Shown here: positions 1-9,939 of the stretch, piece by piece
How positions within the stretch are numbered: position 1 is the first letter of the stretch
Layout of the letters: each line of letters begins with the position of its first letter
Source: Tridacna crocea
Lineage: Eukaryota; Mollusca; Bivalvia; Cardiida; Cardiidae
DNA length: 64,000 nt
Assembly (NCBI GenBank): GCA_943736015.1
Contig: OX031069.1
Location: 24,061,235-24,125,234 of the forward strand
Reading direction: 5' to 3'
Position numbers and translations under genes: made by a program
The notes under the pieces: model-generated
What the model was told of the DNA's origin: nothing
The model's input: the letters and a program-made list of their open reading frames with translations, nothing else
Database searches by the model: none

Positions 1-205
1 AACACATCGGTAGATATCTTGTAACAACGTTTTCGCAAAGGCTATTCGGCCAATCTCGGCAACTTTCGTCTTTTTATATAAGAATTAGAGGGCGATAGAC
101 AAATCGGTAAATATCGTGTAACATCCGGACGTTTTCGTAAAGGCTATTCGGTCAATCTCGACACCTTCCGTCTATTAATATGAGAGTTAGGGACCAATAC
201 CTTAG
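1..205. repeat. two tandem ~100-bp repeat units
   Basis: Two diverged direct copies of a unit containing ATCGGTAAATATCGTGTAAC, CGTAAAGGCTATTCGG and a final ATGAGAGTTAG. The same unit is again present twice at 53773..53965. The unit has no open frame and its class is unknown. Confidence 0.6.
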
Positions 206-334
206 GGATCAAATCTCGTCATGTCAAATGATTTAAAAAAAAAAACGAAATAAATTCATTTTTTCTCAAGATCTAGAAGCAGATTTTCTCAGCCTACAAA
301 GATATTTTGGGTCGTAGACTAGCATCAAGGATTG

Positions 335-396
335 GACGGCGTGGATAAAAGATCAGATTGCACGTAAAGTGCAGTCTGATCTTGATCTACGCCGTC
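335..396. repeat. AGATCAGACTGCAC palindrome
   Basis: A 62-bp near-perfect palindrome; GACGGCGTGGAT on the left answers ATCTACGCCGTC on the right around a TGCACGTAAAGTGCA centre. First of about 20 copies of this hairpin family in the window. The flanks 206..334 and 397..643 show nothing I recognise. Confidence 0.75.
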
Positions 397-643
397 AACA
401 CAGGCTACCTAGGCCATCTATGGACGTTAAAAGATTGCAAGCGTGAAGGGAAATTTCATCGCAAAAAGCTAGACTTGAAATTGATCCATGACATTGTCTT
501 GGGCTGATACGATTCAATTTATCACTCGTAATTTGCATCGTAAAAACATATCAGGCATGGACAGGGAGAAATTATTTCTCCCCATTATTTTCAATGTATA
601 AGATATTTTCTGTACATCAAATACAGAAGGAGTTCGTCCGACA

Positions 644-1192
644 TTAAAGGCGGCCCTTCAGATTATGGGACGAAAATTGTACAAAAGAGCAAAAAAATCA
701 TCCTTATACTCCAAAAGCCTTTTAATTTTCATTCATAAAACGCCAGTAGTCGAACACCGTCTGACAACACGAGAAATTAGAGATTTACTGCAGCCCAGGT
801 CGACATGGACGGGAGACACGTTCTATTTTTAGATGATCAATTTACTCATCTACATACAGGAATACACAGATTAAGTTTCAAACATAGGGTCCAAAGAAGA
901 CATTATGGAAAATAATTATTACATGTTTGTTATGTAATGGAATTTAAGCGTTATGAGTCACGTGCCAGTCACTTGGCATTCCCAAAATGCTTTATTGCTT
1001 TTTGGCGCGAAATCTAAAAATACCTTAAGAGGCTACGTAGCCTTTTAAGGGAACACCATCAAAAAAAATTTTTTTTTGTAATTTTATGAATCTTAATTAT
1101 TGATGATTTGTATTATTTTTTCATATGAATTTCAGTGATATATATATCTTTTAATTTGGTGAGATGTGAAAATTCTAAATACCCACCTTTAA
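644..1192 (+). mobile_element. TTAA-flanked non-autonomous element, ~550 bp, copy 1
   Basis: Starts TTAAAGGCGGC and ends CCACCTTTAA. An inverted copy of the whole element sits at 41187..41725, so both ends are defined by pairwise comparison. Short inverted ends begin at AAAGGTG next to TTAA, which suggests a TTAA-specific (piggyBac-like) transposase. No transposase frame remains. Confidence 0.7.
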
Positions 1193-1249
1193 ATGTATAG
1201 AGATAAAATAATTATTTCGACATAGTTTTTAAGAATGAGTTTGTTTGGT

Positions 1250-1450
1250 TTATTTTCTGTGTTTCATGCCGTTTTTTAATGTTGTATTTAACGCCATTTT
1301 CAACATTAATTCAGTTATATCGTGCCGGAAAGTGCGCCTATCAACGTTTTTTCTGTAGTTTCTTTTACCAGTATTCAGAAGAGTATTCTTTCCGAGCCAC
1401 TGTAACAACGCACAAACAAACATCTATAGAGAACTAAAATCCGAGTCAAA
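1250..1450 (-). mobile_element. SINE body fragment
   Basis: Reads as the minus-strand body of the SINE that is complete at 11974..12289: TTTAACGCCATTTTCAACATT, then a TTATATCG block, then TCTTTTACCAGTA and TTTCCGAGCCACTG. The tRNA-like head is missing. Confidence 0.55.
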
Positions 1451-1615
1451 AATAGAAACATGCTGTAAAATACACTGGACACCATTCTCTTTTCCCGCGC
1501 CTGCAAATGTCTGTTATATGTATTCTAATGGTCGCCCAGTCTTTGACAGATCCGCTCTAACGAGGTCCGGATTAATCGCTCTTTTTTATCCGATATCACC
1601 GCTAGAACACTGACC

Positions 1616-1844
1616 TTAACCCTTTACCTGATATGCCAATTTGGGACTCTTGCATTTCAGCAGCAAATAAAGATATGATGTCAAAAATATAGACAAATGA
1701 GGATACAAATATCTGATTGAGCGAAAACATTGTGGGAAAAGGAGAAATTGCTCGTTACGAGCAATTTCTCCTTTTCCCACAATGTTTTCAAAAGTTGTCT
1801 GTTGTTGATGCGTCAAAATGAGTATCTATGGAGTAAAGGGTTAA
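1616..1844 (-). mobile_element. TTAA-hairpin MITE, GCTC subfamily
   Basis: TTAA-CCCTTTACC at the left and GTAAAGGG-TTAA at the right. The hairpin at 1722..1789 has the GAAATTGCTCG/CGAGCAATTTC tip instead of the common AAAATGCTGG tip. Flanks match the copy at 13884..14092 in reverse. Confidence 0.85.
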
Positions 1845-2144
1845 AACGTACGTAGGTGTCGCGTCAATAAACAAAACAATGTGATGAAAAGAAGTGTGGT
1901 TGACTTAATGAGTATTTGATTGGTGTTTACACCGCTTTAAACATTTTATTGTACCATGACGACAGCTTATTTCTCTGTTTCCTGTGTATCATCAACGCAG
2001 GGCTGGGGAACTGAAGTGCCCTTGCAAAATGCACTCCCACGGTACCATTGTCTCGAGTGAAGATCGAACGCCGAGACCGCCAGATTGCGAATCCTAGACC
2101 TGCACCCTTGATCCGTGCTTAGTATTATATAAGTCATGTTCTGT

Positions 2145-2225
2145 AGAAAAGGGGGCTTAATGTATCAGCCAAAACTATCTACGTGGTCAGCCTGCGCAGA
2201 CCGCGTCTTAAAGATCATTTTATGA
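2145..2225 (+). repeat. fragment of the GGGGGCTTAATGCA repeat family
   Basis: AAAAGGGGGCTTAATGTAT followed by GTCAGCCTGCGCAGACCGCG resembles the left half of the repeat at 57505..57760. The rest of 1845..2284 shows only a very degenerate tRNA-like B box around 2060 that I do not call. Confidence 0.35.
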
Positions 2226-2284
2226 TGTTGTCTCACGAGAACAAGTGATTGCTGTCTAAAATCAGATTCAATTTCTCAGTGGTT

Positions 2285-2346
2285 TCAGAAATTATTTTCT
2301 TTCTATCGTGGTTTATCGTTCAATAAACCACAGTTGTGAGTTTATT
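2285..2346. repeat. short hairpin repeat (GTGGTTTAT)
   Basis: GTGGTTTATCGTTCAATAAACCAC forms a short stem-loop. The same sequence is found inverted at 47621..47690, with flanking similarity on both sides. Confidence 0.5.
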
Positions 2347-2455
2347 TCATTTTAGATAAGGCTGAAATTTTGTCGTCTGGTAAAGGGTTAAATATGGCTG
2401 CAACATACATTTCAAAGAAATTCGGCTTGTCATGTTTTTATACACTAAAATTGAA

Positions 2456-2803
2456 ATTTTTTATTATATACCTAGCAGTGAAATCCTGGAATTTCCCAGT
2501 GTAATAAATTTTGATATCATCACTAGTGACGTTATCAACTTTCAGTTCCTGACGTCATTTGGGAACTACGTTTTTTTTTCGACTACATTTTTTTCGACTT
2601 TCAAACGCAAAATTACAAATAATGATGTTAATAAGGTATATAATAAATAGAATAATCAACTGGTTGTTTTTGATATGAAAAATATCTCACTCGGACGCGT
2701 CGTAAGGCGTTAAAAAAACTCGTGCTGCGCACTCGTTTTTTCAACGCCTAACAACGCATCCTCGTGAGATATTTTTCATATCAAAAACAACCAGTTGATT
2801 ATC
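2456..2803 (+). mobile_element. hairpin-bearing element, full copy
   Basis: Left part (2456..2574) contains CCTAGCAGTGAAATCCTGG; right part is a ~153-bp near-perfect palindrome (2651..2803), arms ATAATCAACTGGTTGTTTTT and its complement. The pair recurs inverted and truncated at 34491..34672. Sequences flanking this insert (2395..2455 and 2804..2880) lie next to each other at 4165..4300, an apparent empty site. Confidence 0.65.
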
Positions 2804-2929
2804 CTCTATATATTGTAGAACGAAATTCGATACGGTTTCAACCATTGATGTCAAGATTTGTAGAACGATTTATGTTCGCAAAAAGAAATGATATTTATGT
2901 AACAGTAAAGATCTGGTATACGATGCATC

Positions 2930-3115
2930 TTGTTTGATACCAAAAACGTAGACTTGCACAAATTGAAAGCATTTGTGGCAAAGGAGATAGATTTTTTTCT
3001 GAAATATTATAGGATAGAAAACACTGTGGAAAATGGAGAAACTACTTGTTTCCAGCATTTTCTCCTATTCCCACGATGTTTTTAAAAGTTTTTTTTTTTC
3101 CTCTAGGGTTGTTAA
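2930..3115 (-). mobile_element. degenerate TTAA-hairpin MITE
   Basis: AAATTGAAAGCATTTG flank, then GAAAACACTGTGGAAAATGG and its partner arm with mismatches. Terminal TTAA sites are eroded, so the boundaries are approximate. Confidence 0.5.
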
Positions 3116-3253
3116 ACCTCACGCAAAAAATGTTGAACATGTTGAATTCCAAACAACAAAATTTTCAACTTGTCCAAATAAAAAAAATTAGCAGATAAAA
3201 CTACTATTAATCCTTTCATCGTTGTGTTCCGAGTAAGTTTCGCATACTTTATT

Positions 3254-4015
3254 GTGGCGCCGCAAGAGTGGTGGCACTGTATCTTTATTCGGTTCTGAAA
3301 AGTACCTATAAAGGCAGCCATCTTGTTCACTCGGCTTCCAGTCATTTCGTAATAAGATCATTTCGTATTTTCGTACAATTTTGGTAATTTCGTACCCATC
3401 TGTACTTTTATTTGGTCATTTCGAAGTAACTTTGATCCTTTCGTATCAATTTTGGACATTTTATAACCAGTTTTTAATATCAATTCGGTAATATAGAACC
3501 TAGTCTTACTACTATTTTCTTGCGACGTTTGCCGAATGACAACTGCTTTTGTGCATAGTTCCAATTGAAATTACGTGAATTTCGCCGAAGAATGGCTATG
3601 ACTGTGTCTTGCCATTATTGACTCTTTAACCCTTTACTCCATAGATACTCATTTCTACACATTACTTGTAGGAGCCTTTGGAAAACATTGTGGCAAAAGG
3701 TGAAATTGCTCTTCAAGAGCAATTTCACCTTTTGTCACGATGTTTTCTATGTTATCAAAAGGTGTCATTTACACATAAGAAACGGCTTCATCCTTGCTGT
3801 TATTTAGGGTCAATTAGAGATACCATAGGAATGCCTTATGGGGTAAAGGGTTAAGTTTTTAATTCTAAGGATTTTTTAGGGCTTTTTTCAGTTCATTTCT
3901 CACAGATTTCTGCATAACTTTAATTTGGACAATTTGAAATGCTGTATTGTGCTTTATTTCAGAAACAAATGATTTGCGGCGCCATTGATGTTTTGCATCA
4001 AAATTTTCTTGTGAG
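3254..4015. mobile_element. GCGGCGCC repeat, copy A (interrupted)
   Basis: Begins near GGCGCCGCAAGAGTGG and ends after GATTTGCGGCGCCATTGATG. It includes a run of diverged TCATTTCGTA motifs. Uninterrupted paralogue at 56327..56893. A TTAA-hairpin MITE (3626..3854) splits this copy. Class unknown; the GCGGCGCC motif at both ends may be terminal. Confidence 0.6.
3626..3854. mobile_element. TTAA-hairpin MITE, GCTC/GGCAAAAGG subfamily
   Basis: TTAA-CCCTTTACTCC to GGTAAAGGG-TTAA, nested in the repeat above. The hairpin uses GGCAAAAGGTGAAATTGCTC arms. The paralogous site at 56730..56733 has a single TTAA and no insert, which shows the TTAA duplication directly. Closest relative: 12813..13041. Confidence 0.9.
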
Positions 4016-4159
4016 ATTCTTAATTTAGGTTTCACAAATCCTGTTAACTCAATTTCTTGATACATTTAATGATCGACAACAGTTGCATGTTTCTGAAAAA
4101 ATCGATGTTCAGCCTCCGTTTCAAGATAAATATGGCTGATTTATTGTTGCAGTGCCAGA

Positions 4160-4300
4160 GGTGAGATGAAACATGGCTACAAGATAGATTTCTGAGAAAA
4201 ACCAGCACGTTGTGTGTATATGTATACACCAAAATTAAACTCTAGATTGAAACTCGATACTGTTTCAACAGTTGTTATCAAGATTCGCTGAAAGATTTTA
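4160..4300. repeat. paralogue of the host of the 2456 element (empty site)
   Basis: TATACACCAAAATTAAACTC followed directly by GAAACTCGATACTGTTTCAAC matches the two flanks of the 2456..2803 element, without the insert. Confidence 0.5.
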
Positions 4301-4657
4301 TATTTGCACACAAACAAGGCCTAACACGAAGAATTTCGAGAGCAATTAACCACAATTTGTCCTTGGACTACGAACTCGTAAATAACACCCAAAAGTCTAA
4401 TTGATTGATTGATAGAATTTTGACAGCACCTAATCACAAATTTATTAATGTCCTTGCACTGGGAAATTCGTAAATGGCTTCAAAAATGCAATGTGATTTA
4501 TTTATTTATTTATTCATTTATTTGTTTACCGTTTATTTAATGGTCGCAACCAGTTGTCTGTACGGACGAACCCCCATTCCCTCCCCTCGGCCCTCTTCAA
4601 GGCTGTTATATAGGGAGAGAAAAACATACAACGAAACCCATCCATATACTTCTCTCT

Positions 4658-4892
4658 AGGGTCCCTGTTTACCAACCGTTCATAAGTACATTCCTATTCT
4701 CCAAGATTTCCTAAATTTGAAAGTAACAAAACTTCTGATTGGCTAAACCAGATGGTTAAGCCAATCAGAAGTTTTGTTTTTTTTTTTCAAAACTGTTCGA
4801 ACCAATAAGAAGATTTGTTACTTTCAACTTACGAAAATTCTGAAGAGGACGAGGAACGTTCCTATAACAATGGTTGGTGACCACGGACCCTG
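4658..4892. repeat. GTATTCACCAACC long palindrome, degenerate copy
   Basis: Outer arms GGTCCCTGTTTACCAACCGT and AATGGTTGGTGACCACGGACC. Inner arms are AAAGTAACAAAACTTCTGAT followed by TGGCTAAACCA. Better copies are at 46586..46787 and 48777..48976. The T-rich segment near 4780 breaks the inner stem. Confidence 0.65.
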
Positions 4893-4899
4893 ATCCTTT

Positions 4900-5042
4900 C
4901 ACTCTTTTAAAGTAACAAAACTTCTGATTGGCTAAACCATTCGGTTTAACCAATCAGACTTTTTGTTACTTTCAAGTTTAGAAGATTCTGAAGAATCGGA
5001 CACGAAACGTATAAAGAATGGTTGTTAAATACGAACCCCTGT
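4900..5042. repeat. GTATTCACCAACC palindrome, second degenerate copy
   Basis: Directly follows the previous copy. AAAGTAACAAAACTTCTGAT pairs with TTTTTGTTACTTTCAAG; the right outer arm AAGAATGGTTGTTAAATACG is kept and the left outer arm is lost. Confidence 0.55.
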
Positions 5043-5131
5043 TCCTTTAATTCTGTCAACGCCAAATGTCTAAACTCTTTCGACCTCTGAGAATACAATC
5101 CACTGAATTTCAAAAAAGGTTTTTGTGATAT

Positions 5132-5393
5132 GGCCCGCAATACACGAAAAAGTGACATTCGGACATTTCCGTAAAGTGTCGTCTCGGATCAGCCAGTGCA
5201 GTTCGCGCAGACCAATCCAAAACGACCTTTTCCATTCTTCTGTAAATTTTCTGTTTTGTACAAGTCTACTGTAGGATTAAATCGTATGTAGTCGTAAAGT
5301 GCCGTCTCGGATTAGCCTGCGCGGACTGCGCAGGCTGATCCGAGACGACACTTTACGCAAATATCCGGATGCCCCTTTTCGCGTGTTGTAGGC
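5132..5393. mobile_element. double-hairpin element (CGTAAAGTGTCGTC), degenerate
   Basis: TGGCCCGCAATACACGAAAA at the left and CGCGTGTTGTAGGCTA at the right. The right internal hairpin (GCCTGCGCGGACTGCGCAGGC) is intact and the left one is eroded. Eight copies or fragments occur in the window. Confidence 0.7.
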
Positions 5394-5437
5394 TATGTAT
5401 GCTTCTCTAAGTTAGAGGACGGCATTGATCAAGATCA

Positions 5438-5532
5438 GGGCCCGTATTCACCAACAATTCTTGAGAATATTCTTAGTCTCTTCAGGGTTTTCTAAATTTG
5501 TAAGTAACACAACTTCTGATTGGCTACACCAA
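5438..5532. repeat. half GTATTCACCAACC palindrome
   Basis: GGGCCCGTATTCACCAACAAT to AACACAACTTCTGATTGGC, only the left arm; the sequence then switches into the next repeat at about 5533. Confidence 0.6.
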
Positions 5533-5872
5533 GATTCGATCTGTCTTTCATGACGCATCACTATCCCCGATATCGTGTAGCCTGTAGTAATACGCGCTAT
5601 TAAGTAGCAATGGAGAAAATGTTTTTTATCAATAAGTTTGAGGGAAAATCAGGCCTGTTTTAGCCCCAGATTTCTCTAAACTGCTGATCATAGCTAAGTG
5701 AATCGCACGAGATAGCGTTTTATTGAGTAAACGTTTATTTTAATTATTTTAATTTGAAATTCAAAGTAACTGTTGTCGCGTAGGAAAGTGGTTCGGTTCT
5801 GTACCCAGGATGCCCAAATTAGACAGATGAGTATTTATAGAATGCCACCTAGCGAGAGATGATGGGAATGTA
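5533..5872 (+). repeat. GACGCATCAC...TAGCGTTTTATT repeat, copy 1
   Basis: About 340 bp shared with 6370..6722, 8585..8943 and the split copy 50922..51662. Landmarks: CTCTAAACTGCTGATCATAG, GTGGTTCGGTTCTGTACCC and GAATGCCACCTAGCG. No coding frame; class not recognised. Confidence 0.7.
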
Positions 5873-5927
5873 CTGACATCCTTATGGGACCCGAACTTTG
5901 TCGCTGCAAGTGTCTATCACTTTAACT

Positions 5928-6090
5928 TTGTCTCGACAATGGTTATGTGGGAAAGCAGCCAGATGCTTGGAAAGAAAATTGTGCAGAGTACTGGTAAGAG
6001 AGATTCCAAGTAGTCAAGACGGGTGTACTGGCCGCCGCGATATAATTAAAATAATGCTAGACACAGCGTTAAACACCATACTGTCAACCA
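5928..6090 (+). mobile_element. SINE body (headless)
   Basis: Same body as the minus-strand SINE at 11974..12289 but on the plus strand: TCGACAATGGTTATGTGGGA, AAAGCAGCCAGATGCTTGG, CCGCGATATAATTAAAATAA and GCGTTAAACACCATACTG. Confidence 0.6.
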
Positions 6091-6230
6091 ATCTATTACT
6101 TTAACTATTTCGATTGACCCCAAAGAATGTAGTCTCAAGCTAGTGTCTGCCACCATACAAGAGAAGAACAATCACGAATTGGCTTAGTCTGTCTAATACA
6201 TAGGCGCTTAAAGGCAGAACTCTTCTTCTA

Positions 6231-6307
6231 ATGGGTGTCCGTGGTTGTGGGGTAGATCACTGGCCTTCAATGGTAACCATAAGGTCCCGAGTTCGATACC
6301 CGGGAAC
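6231..6307 (+). mobile_element. tRNA-derived SINE head
   Basis: GTGGTTGTGGGGTAGATCAC resembles an A box and CCCGAGTTCGATACCCGGG carries a B box, with tRNA-like spacing. It does not close into an acceptor stem, so a SINE promoter remnant is likelier than a tRNA gene. Confidence 0.5.
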
Positions 6308-6369
6308 ATGTGCCAACTTTGGTGTTTGTTCATTAGCCCATACGTTCGGTTCGAGTATTAGTGTAGTTC

Positions 6370-6722
6370 GCGTTGTCTGTGCATGTCATATTCTTCGAAG
6401 ATTCGACTGTCTTATATGACGCATCACTAGCCCCGAAAGCGGGCTGACTGTAATATTACGCTCTATAAAGTAGCAATGTTGAAAATAGCTTTTATCAATA
6501 CGTTTGAGGAGAAATGAGACCTGCTTTAGCTCCAGATTTCTCTAAACTCCTGATCATTGCTGAGTGAATCGCACCATGTAGCGTTTTATTGAGTAAACGT
6601 TTATTTTAGTTTGAAATTCAAAGTAACTGTTGTCGCGTAGGAAAGTGGTTCGGTTCTGTACCCAGGATGCCCATATAAGATAGATGAGTATTTATAGAAT
6701 GCCATCTAGCGGGAGATAATGG
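6370..6722 (+). repeat. GACGCATCAC...TAGCGTTTTATT repeat, copy 2
   Basis: Starts GTTGTCTGTGCATGTCATAT and ends CATCTAGCGGGAGATAATGG. Near-identical over most of its length to copy 3 at 8585..8943. Confidence 0.75.
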
Positions 6723-6857
6723 TGTAGTTCGCAGGAAGCAGAATCAAGAGAGATAAGTATAAAATGCGAGATCTTTTTCCTAAACTGATGTAAAGTAAAT
6801 CATGTTTTCAACTAACCTAAAAGGCAATGCTCCGTTTTCCAGATCCGTTACACAACC

Positions 6858-7096
6858 TTAAACCATTACAACACAATCCCTACATTTGACGACCCTGAGA
6901 AAGAAGCCTATTGAAAACATTGTGGGAAAAGGAGAAAATGCTGGTAACCAGCATTTTCTCCTTTTCCCACAATGTTTTCTACGCTGCTGGAAACAAATCT
7001 CAAATTTTCAGTCACTTTTATTATTTCCTTTTTTGTCATCTGCAAATGCTTTCGATTTGGAAAAACCTATAATTTTGTCGTTTGGTAATGAGTTAA
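6858..7096 (+). mobile_element. TTAA-hairpin MITE, well preserved
   Basis: TTAA at both ends. The central hairpin at 6913..6979 is a perfect 67-bp stem (33-nt arms around one unpaired A in GGTAACC). The right flank GTCATCTGCAAATGCTTTCG is typical of the family. Confidence 0.9.
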
Positions 7097-7391
7097 GGCA
7101 TCTGGTGGGTCTAAACTGTTTAAAAAAGCTGTTGAACGTTGTTCTACACATTGCAATGGTTAATATTATGACACAAGGATTTTTATTACAACAAACTCTC
7201 GTGAGACGCTCGCAATCTCTGCTATTTTTCTGCGAGACGATGAGAACAATATGTAATCCATCATTCGGTAACAGACATATCTCCGACCTTTCTCAGGCGA
7301 TGTATAAAAGCGTCTCGTACAGTTTTAATTAGTTCCTTATATGATTAGGGTTTTATTCGATTTCATCTATCTGTCTGTCTGTGTGTGTGTC

Positions 7392-7652
7392 CATGGGCGG
7401 ATCCAGAGGGGGGGACAGGGGGTCCGGACCGCCCCTGGAATTTTGGAAAAAATGTGGTTTTGAAAATGAAATTTAAAAAAAGAAGTTCTAAATGTGGAGA
7501 ACTCCTCATGGTTAGAACTGAAAAAGTTGACTTTCCTTGTAAATGGCAAACATCAGCTGAAATCCGGAAATCAATTAAAGTATCATATAATAAGATGAGT
7601 GCGTTTACGGTGGGACCCCCCCCCCTGAGAAAAATATCTGGATCCGCGCATG
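7392..7652. mobile_element. GGGCGGATCCAG MITE inserted in a microsatellite
   Basis: Inverted ends CATGGGCGGATCCAG and CTGGATCCGCGCATG, with G- and C-runs just inside. It sits in a (CTGT)n tract that continues on both sides. Similar GGATCC-ended short elements are known from many invertebrates. Long open frames over it on both strands come from low-complexity flanks. Confidence 0.7.
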
Positions 7653-7925
7653 CTGTCTGTGTGTCTGTCTGTCGGTCGGGCAGGCGGTTGGTCGGGTGGG
7701 CGAGTGGGCGGGCGGTCGAGCAGTCGGGTAGGCTAGCGGGCGGGTGGGCGGTTGGTCGGTCTGTCCGCTCGCCCGACTGCCTCACCGTCTTCCAGCTCAA
7801 ACACACGCCTTTCTGCCTTTCGCTCACTCTCTCTCCTCACCGTCTCTCCTCGCTCTCTTTCTCTGTCAGTCTGCAAGCCTTTCTGTCTGTCTGCCTGCCA
7901 CCTCTCTCTCTATGTTGTACATTTA
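7653..7925. repeat. degenerate CTGT/GGGC/CTCT microsatellite
   Basis: CTGTCTGT passes into GGTCGGGCAGGC-type and then CTCTCT-type simple repeat. The frames through it are not coding. Confidence 0.8.
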
Positions 7926-7998
7926 TATTTGTCTCACTAGTAAGAATTTATTACCTTTCTCCCTATAATGTTTTCCAAAGTTGTCCGTTGAAGAGGCA

Positions 7999-8230
7999 TT
8001 AACCCATCACCACACAATCCCTACTTTTGACGCCCCAGAGAAAGAAGCCTTTTGAATTGAACACTGTGGGAAAAGGAGAAAATGCTGGTAACTAGCATTT
8101 TCTCCTTTTCCCACAGTGTTTTCTACCCTTCCCAGAACAAATTTCAATTTTTCAGTCATCTTTATTTTGTCGTCTGCAAATGCTTTGAATTTGGACCAGT
8201 CTAAAATTTTCCCGTGTGGTAAAGAGTTAA
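7999..8230 (+). mobile_element. TTAA-hairpin MITE
   Basis: TTAA-CCCATCACCACACAATCCC to GTAAAGAG-TTAA. The stem uses CACTGTGGG on the left and CCCACAGTG on the right, a matched variant of the common CATTGTGGG pair. Confidence 0.88.
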
Positions 8231-8584
8231 GGTGTTTTTCTCGTATGATAATTGACCAAGAAAAAAACGAATGCCTGCGCGAAAAGGTTAATTACCCCTC
8301 TTGTCACTGAACGAGGATGACCTTTTTGATCTTCGCACTTGAACAACTACAGCCTCGGTTGAGAAGAAGAAAAAGCCGATTAGCAACATCTAAATACAAA
8401 TGACTGCAGAAACGTTACTTGGTGTAACACGCAATTCTCCAATAATCCCAGAAACAAATATAACGGAAATGTAATTCAGGCTGCATTTATATGAAAAAAA
8501 AAAGTTCGTCTCGATAAATTCCGCGAGCAAATTGCCGTTCAATCAGCCTCGCCATTTTGTTTTTTTGAAAGCACGGAATGTTGC
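8231..8584. other. no feature recognised
   Basis: About 350 bp of AT-rich sequence with no repeat, exon or RNA gene that I can support. Confidence 0.5.
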
Positions 8585-8943
8585 TCGTTGTCTGCGCATG
8601 TCATATTCTTCGAAGATTCGACTGTCTTATATGACGCATCACTACTAGCCCCGAAAGCGGGCTGACTGTAATATTACGCTCTATAAAGTAGCAATGTTGA
8701 AAATAGCTTTTACGTATCAATACGTTTGAGGAGAAATGAGACCTGCTTTAGCAACAGATTTCTCTAAACTGGTGATCATAGTTGAGTGAATTGCACGAGG
8801 TAGCGTTTTATTGGGTAAACCTTTATTTTTGTATTAAATTCAAAGTAACGGTTGTCGCGTAGGAAAGTGGTTCGGTTCTGTACCCAGGATGCCCATATCA
8901 GATAGATGAGTATTTATAGAATGCCATCTAGCGGGAGATAATG
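8585..8943 (+). repeat. GACGCATCAC...TAGCGTTTTATT repeat, copy 3
   Basis: GTTGTCTGCGCATGTCATAT to AGCGGGAGATAATGG. It differs from copy 2 by small indels such as an added CTA and CGTA. Confidence 0.75.
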
Positions 8944-9023
8944 GAATGTTGCTAGGGAATATATAAGAATTTACTTCCGGTATTTTTTTACGGTTCGCGA
9001 GAAAAATTAGACTGTTCTTACCC

Positions 9024-9670
9024 TTAACTCCTCACCAAACGACACGATTTTAGACTTGTAAAAATTGACAGCATTTGCAGACGACAAAATAAGCGTGACT
9101 CAAAGAATGAAACCTGGCTTTAGAAGAGTATAAAACATTGTGGGAAAAGGAGAAAATGCTGGTTACCAGCATTTTCTCCTTTTCCCACAATGTTTTCAGA
9201 AGGCTTCTTCTTCTAGGTCGTAAAACCAGGGATTGCTTGGTAAAGGGCATCTTCGCGAGCCAAGTTTACGATCACTACGTGGATCTTACCTTGCCTGATT
9301 GAATCCGATTTCGAGATTCCTGCGATGCGTCCTCTATTGGATGCTGGTTATTAACCCCCCCCCCCCCCCCTTTTAAATCATATTTCTAAAATCAAATGAA
9401 ATATCGTTTTACAAACCGCTTACGAATACACATGAAGCGATATGCAGACATCCACGTGGGTTTCCATGTTAACCTTTGAAAGGTAGCGACCTTGATCTAT
9501 TTTTATCTAAGATGAAATGCTACGAGCGATTTCATTCGTTGCAGCTAGAGCTGGCTGCATCCAATGAAAAAAGCGTATCGGGGCAATGTAAAAATCAAGC
9601 TCGATCCGCCAAGGGTAGAGTAACTTAATGAATCGTTAGCCTTGGCTTGCGAAGATTGGTAAACGGTTAA
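9024..9670 (-). mobile_element. TTAA-hairpin MITE split by another element
   Basis: Left TTAA at 9024 and a perfect hairpin with the GGTTACC centre. The right terminus GGTAAAGGG-TTAA is interrupted: a ~410-bp element (9248..9657) sits between GGTAAAGGG (9239..9247) and its duplicate GGTAAACGG (9658..9666), and TTAA resumes at 9667. Confidence 0.85.
9248..9657 (-). mobile_element. CATCTTCG element with 9-bp target duplication
   Basis: Terminal inverted repeats CATCTTCGCGAGCCAAG and CTTGGCTTGCGAAGAT. Flanking 9-mers GGTAAAGGG/GGTAAACGG match at 8 of 9 positions. Relatives: 43627..43927, 51208..51609 and 63809..64000. A poly-C tract near 9355 is internal. Non-autonomous; the 9-bp duplication would fit Mutator- or Merlin-like transposases. 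Confidence 0.8.
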
Positions 9671-9760
9671 CCTTCTGAATTAATGTAACTAATGAACTAG
9701 TAATAATCCAAATTTTACTGTTTCAAAGGTAATTTTGGGAAGAAAAATATCCCCTTACCC

Positions 9761-9825
9761 GACAATGTAGATCCAAGATCGGACTGCACGTTCTGTGCAA
9801 TCTAATCCTGATCTACAGAGTCCGC
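9761..9825. repeat. AGATCAGACTGCAC palindrome
   Basis: GACAATGTAGATCCAAGATC to GATCTACAGAGTCCG around TGCACGTTCTGTGCA. Some arm mismatches. Confidence 0.7.
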
Positions 9826-9939
9826 TCGGGAACTTTCTAAATCGCGCTTAACAGTGCAAGAGTTGGGTCTCTTTATCCTTTCATGCTTTACAGATGTTTT
9901 TATATAGCTGGGTCGTTTTAAAACAATTCGAGGTGTTGT

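Noticed and set aside
1990-2110. Possible tRNA-like or SINE head
   Set aside because: Only a weak B-box-like word; no A box at a sensible distance.
6913-6979. Hairpin as a bacterial-type terminator or a single microRNA gene
   Set aside because: The same stem occurs about 40 times with TTAA-bounded flanks; it is the core of a transposon. Small-RNA production remains possible but unshown.
7363-8002. 150-205-codon frames on both strands
   Set aside because: They run over a GGATCC-ended MITE and CTGT/GGGC/CTCT simple sequence; composition is dictated by the microsatellite.
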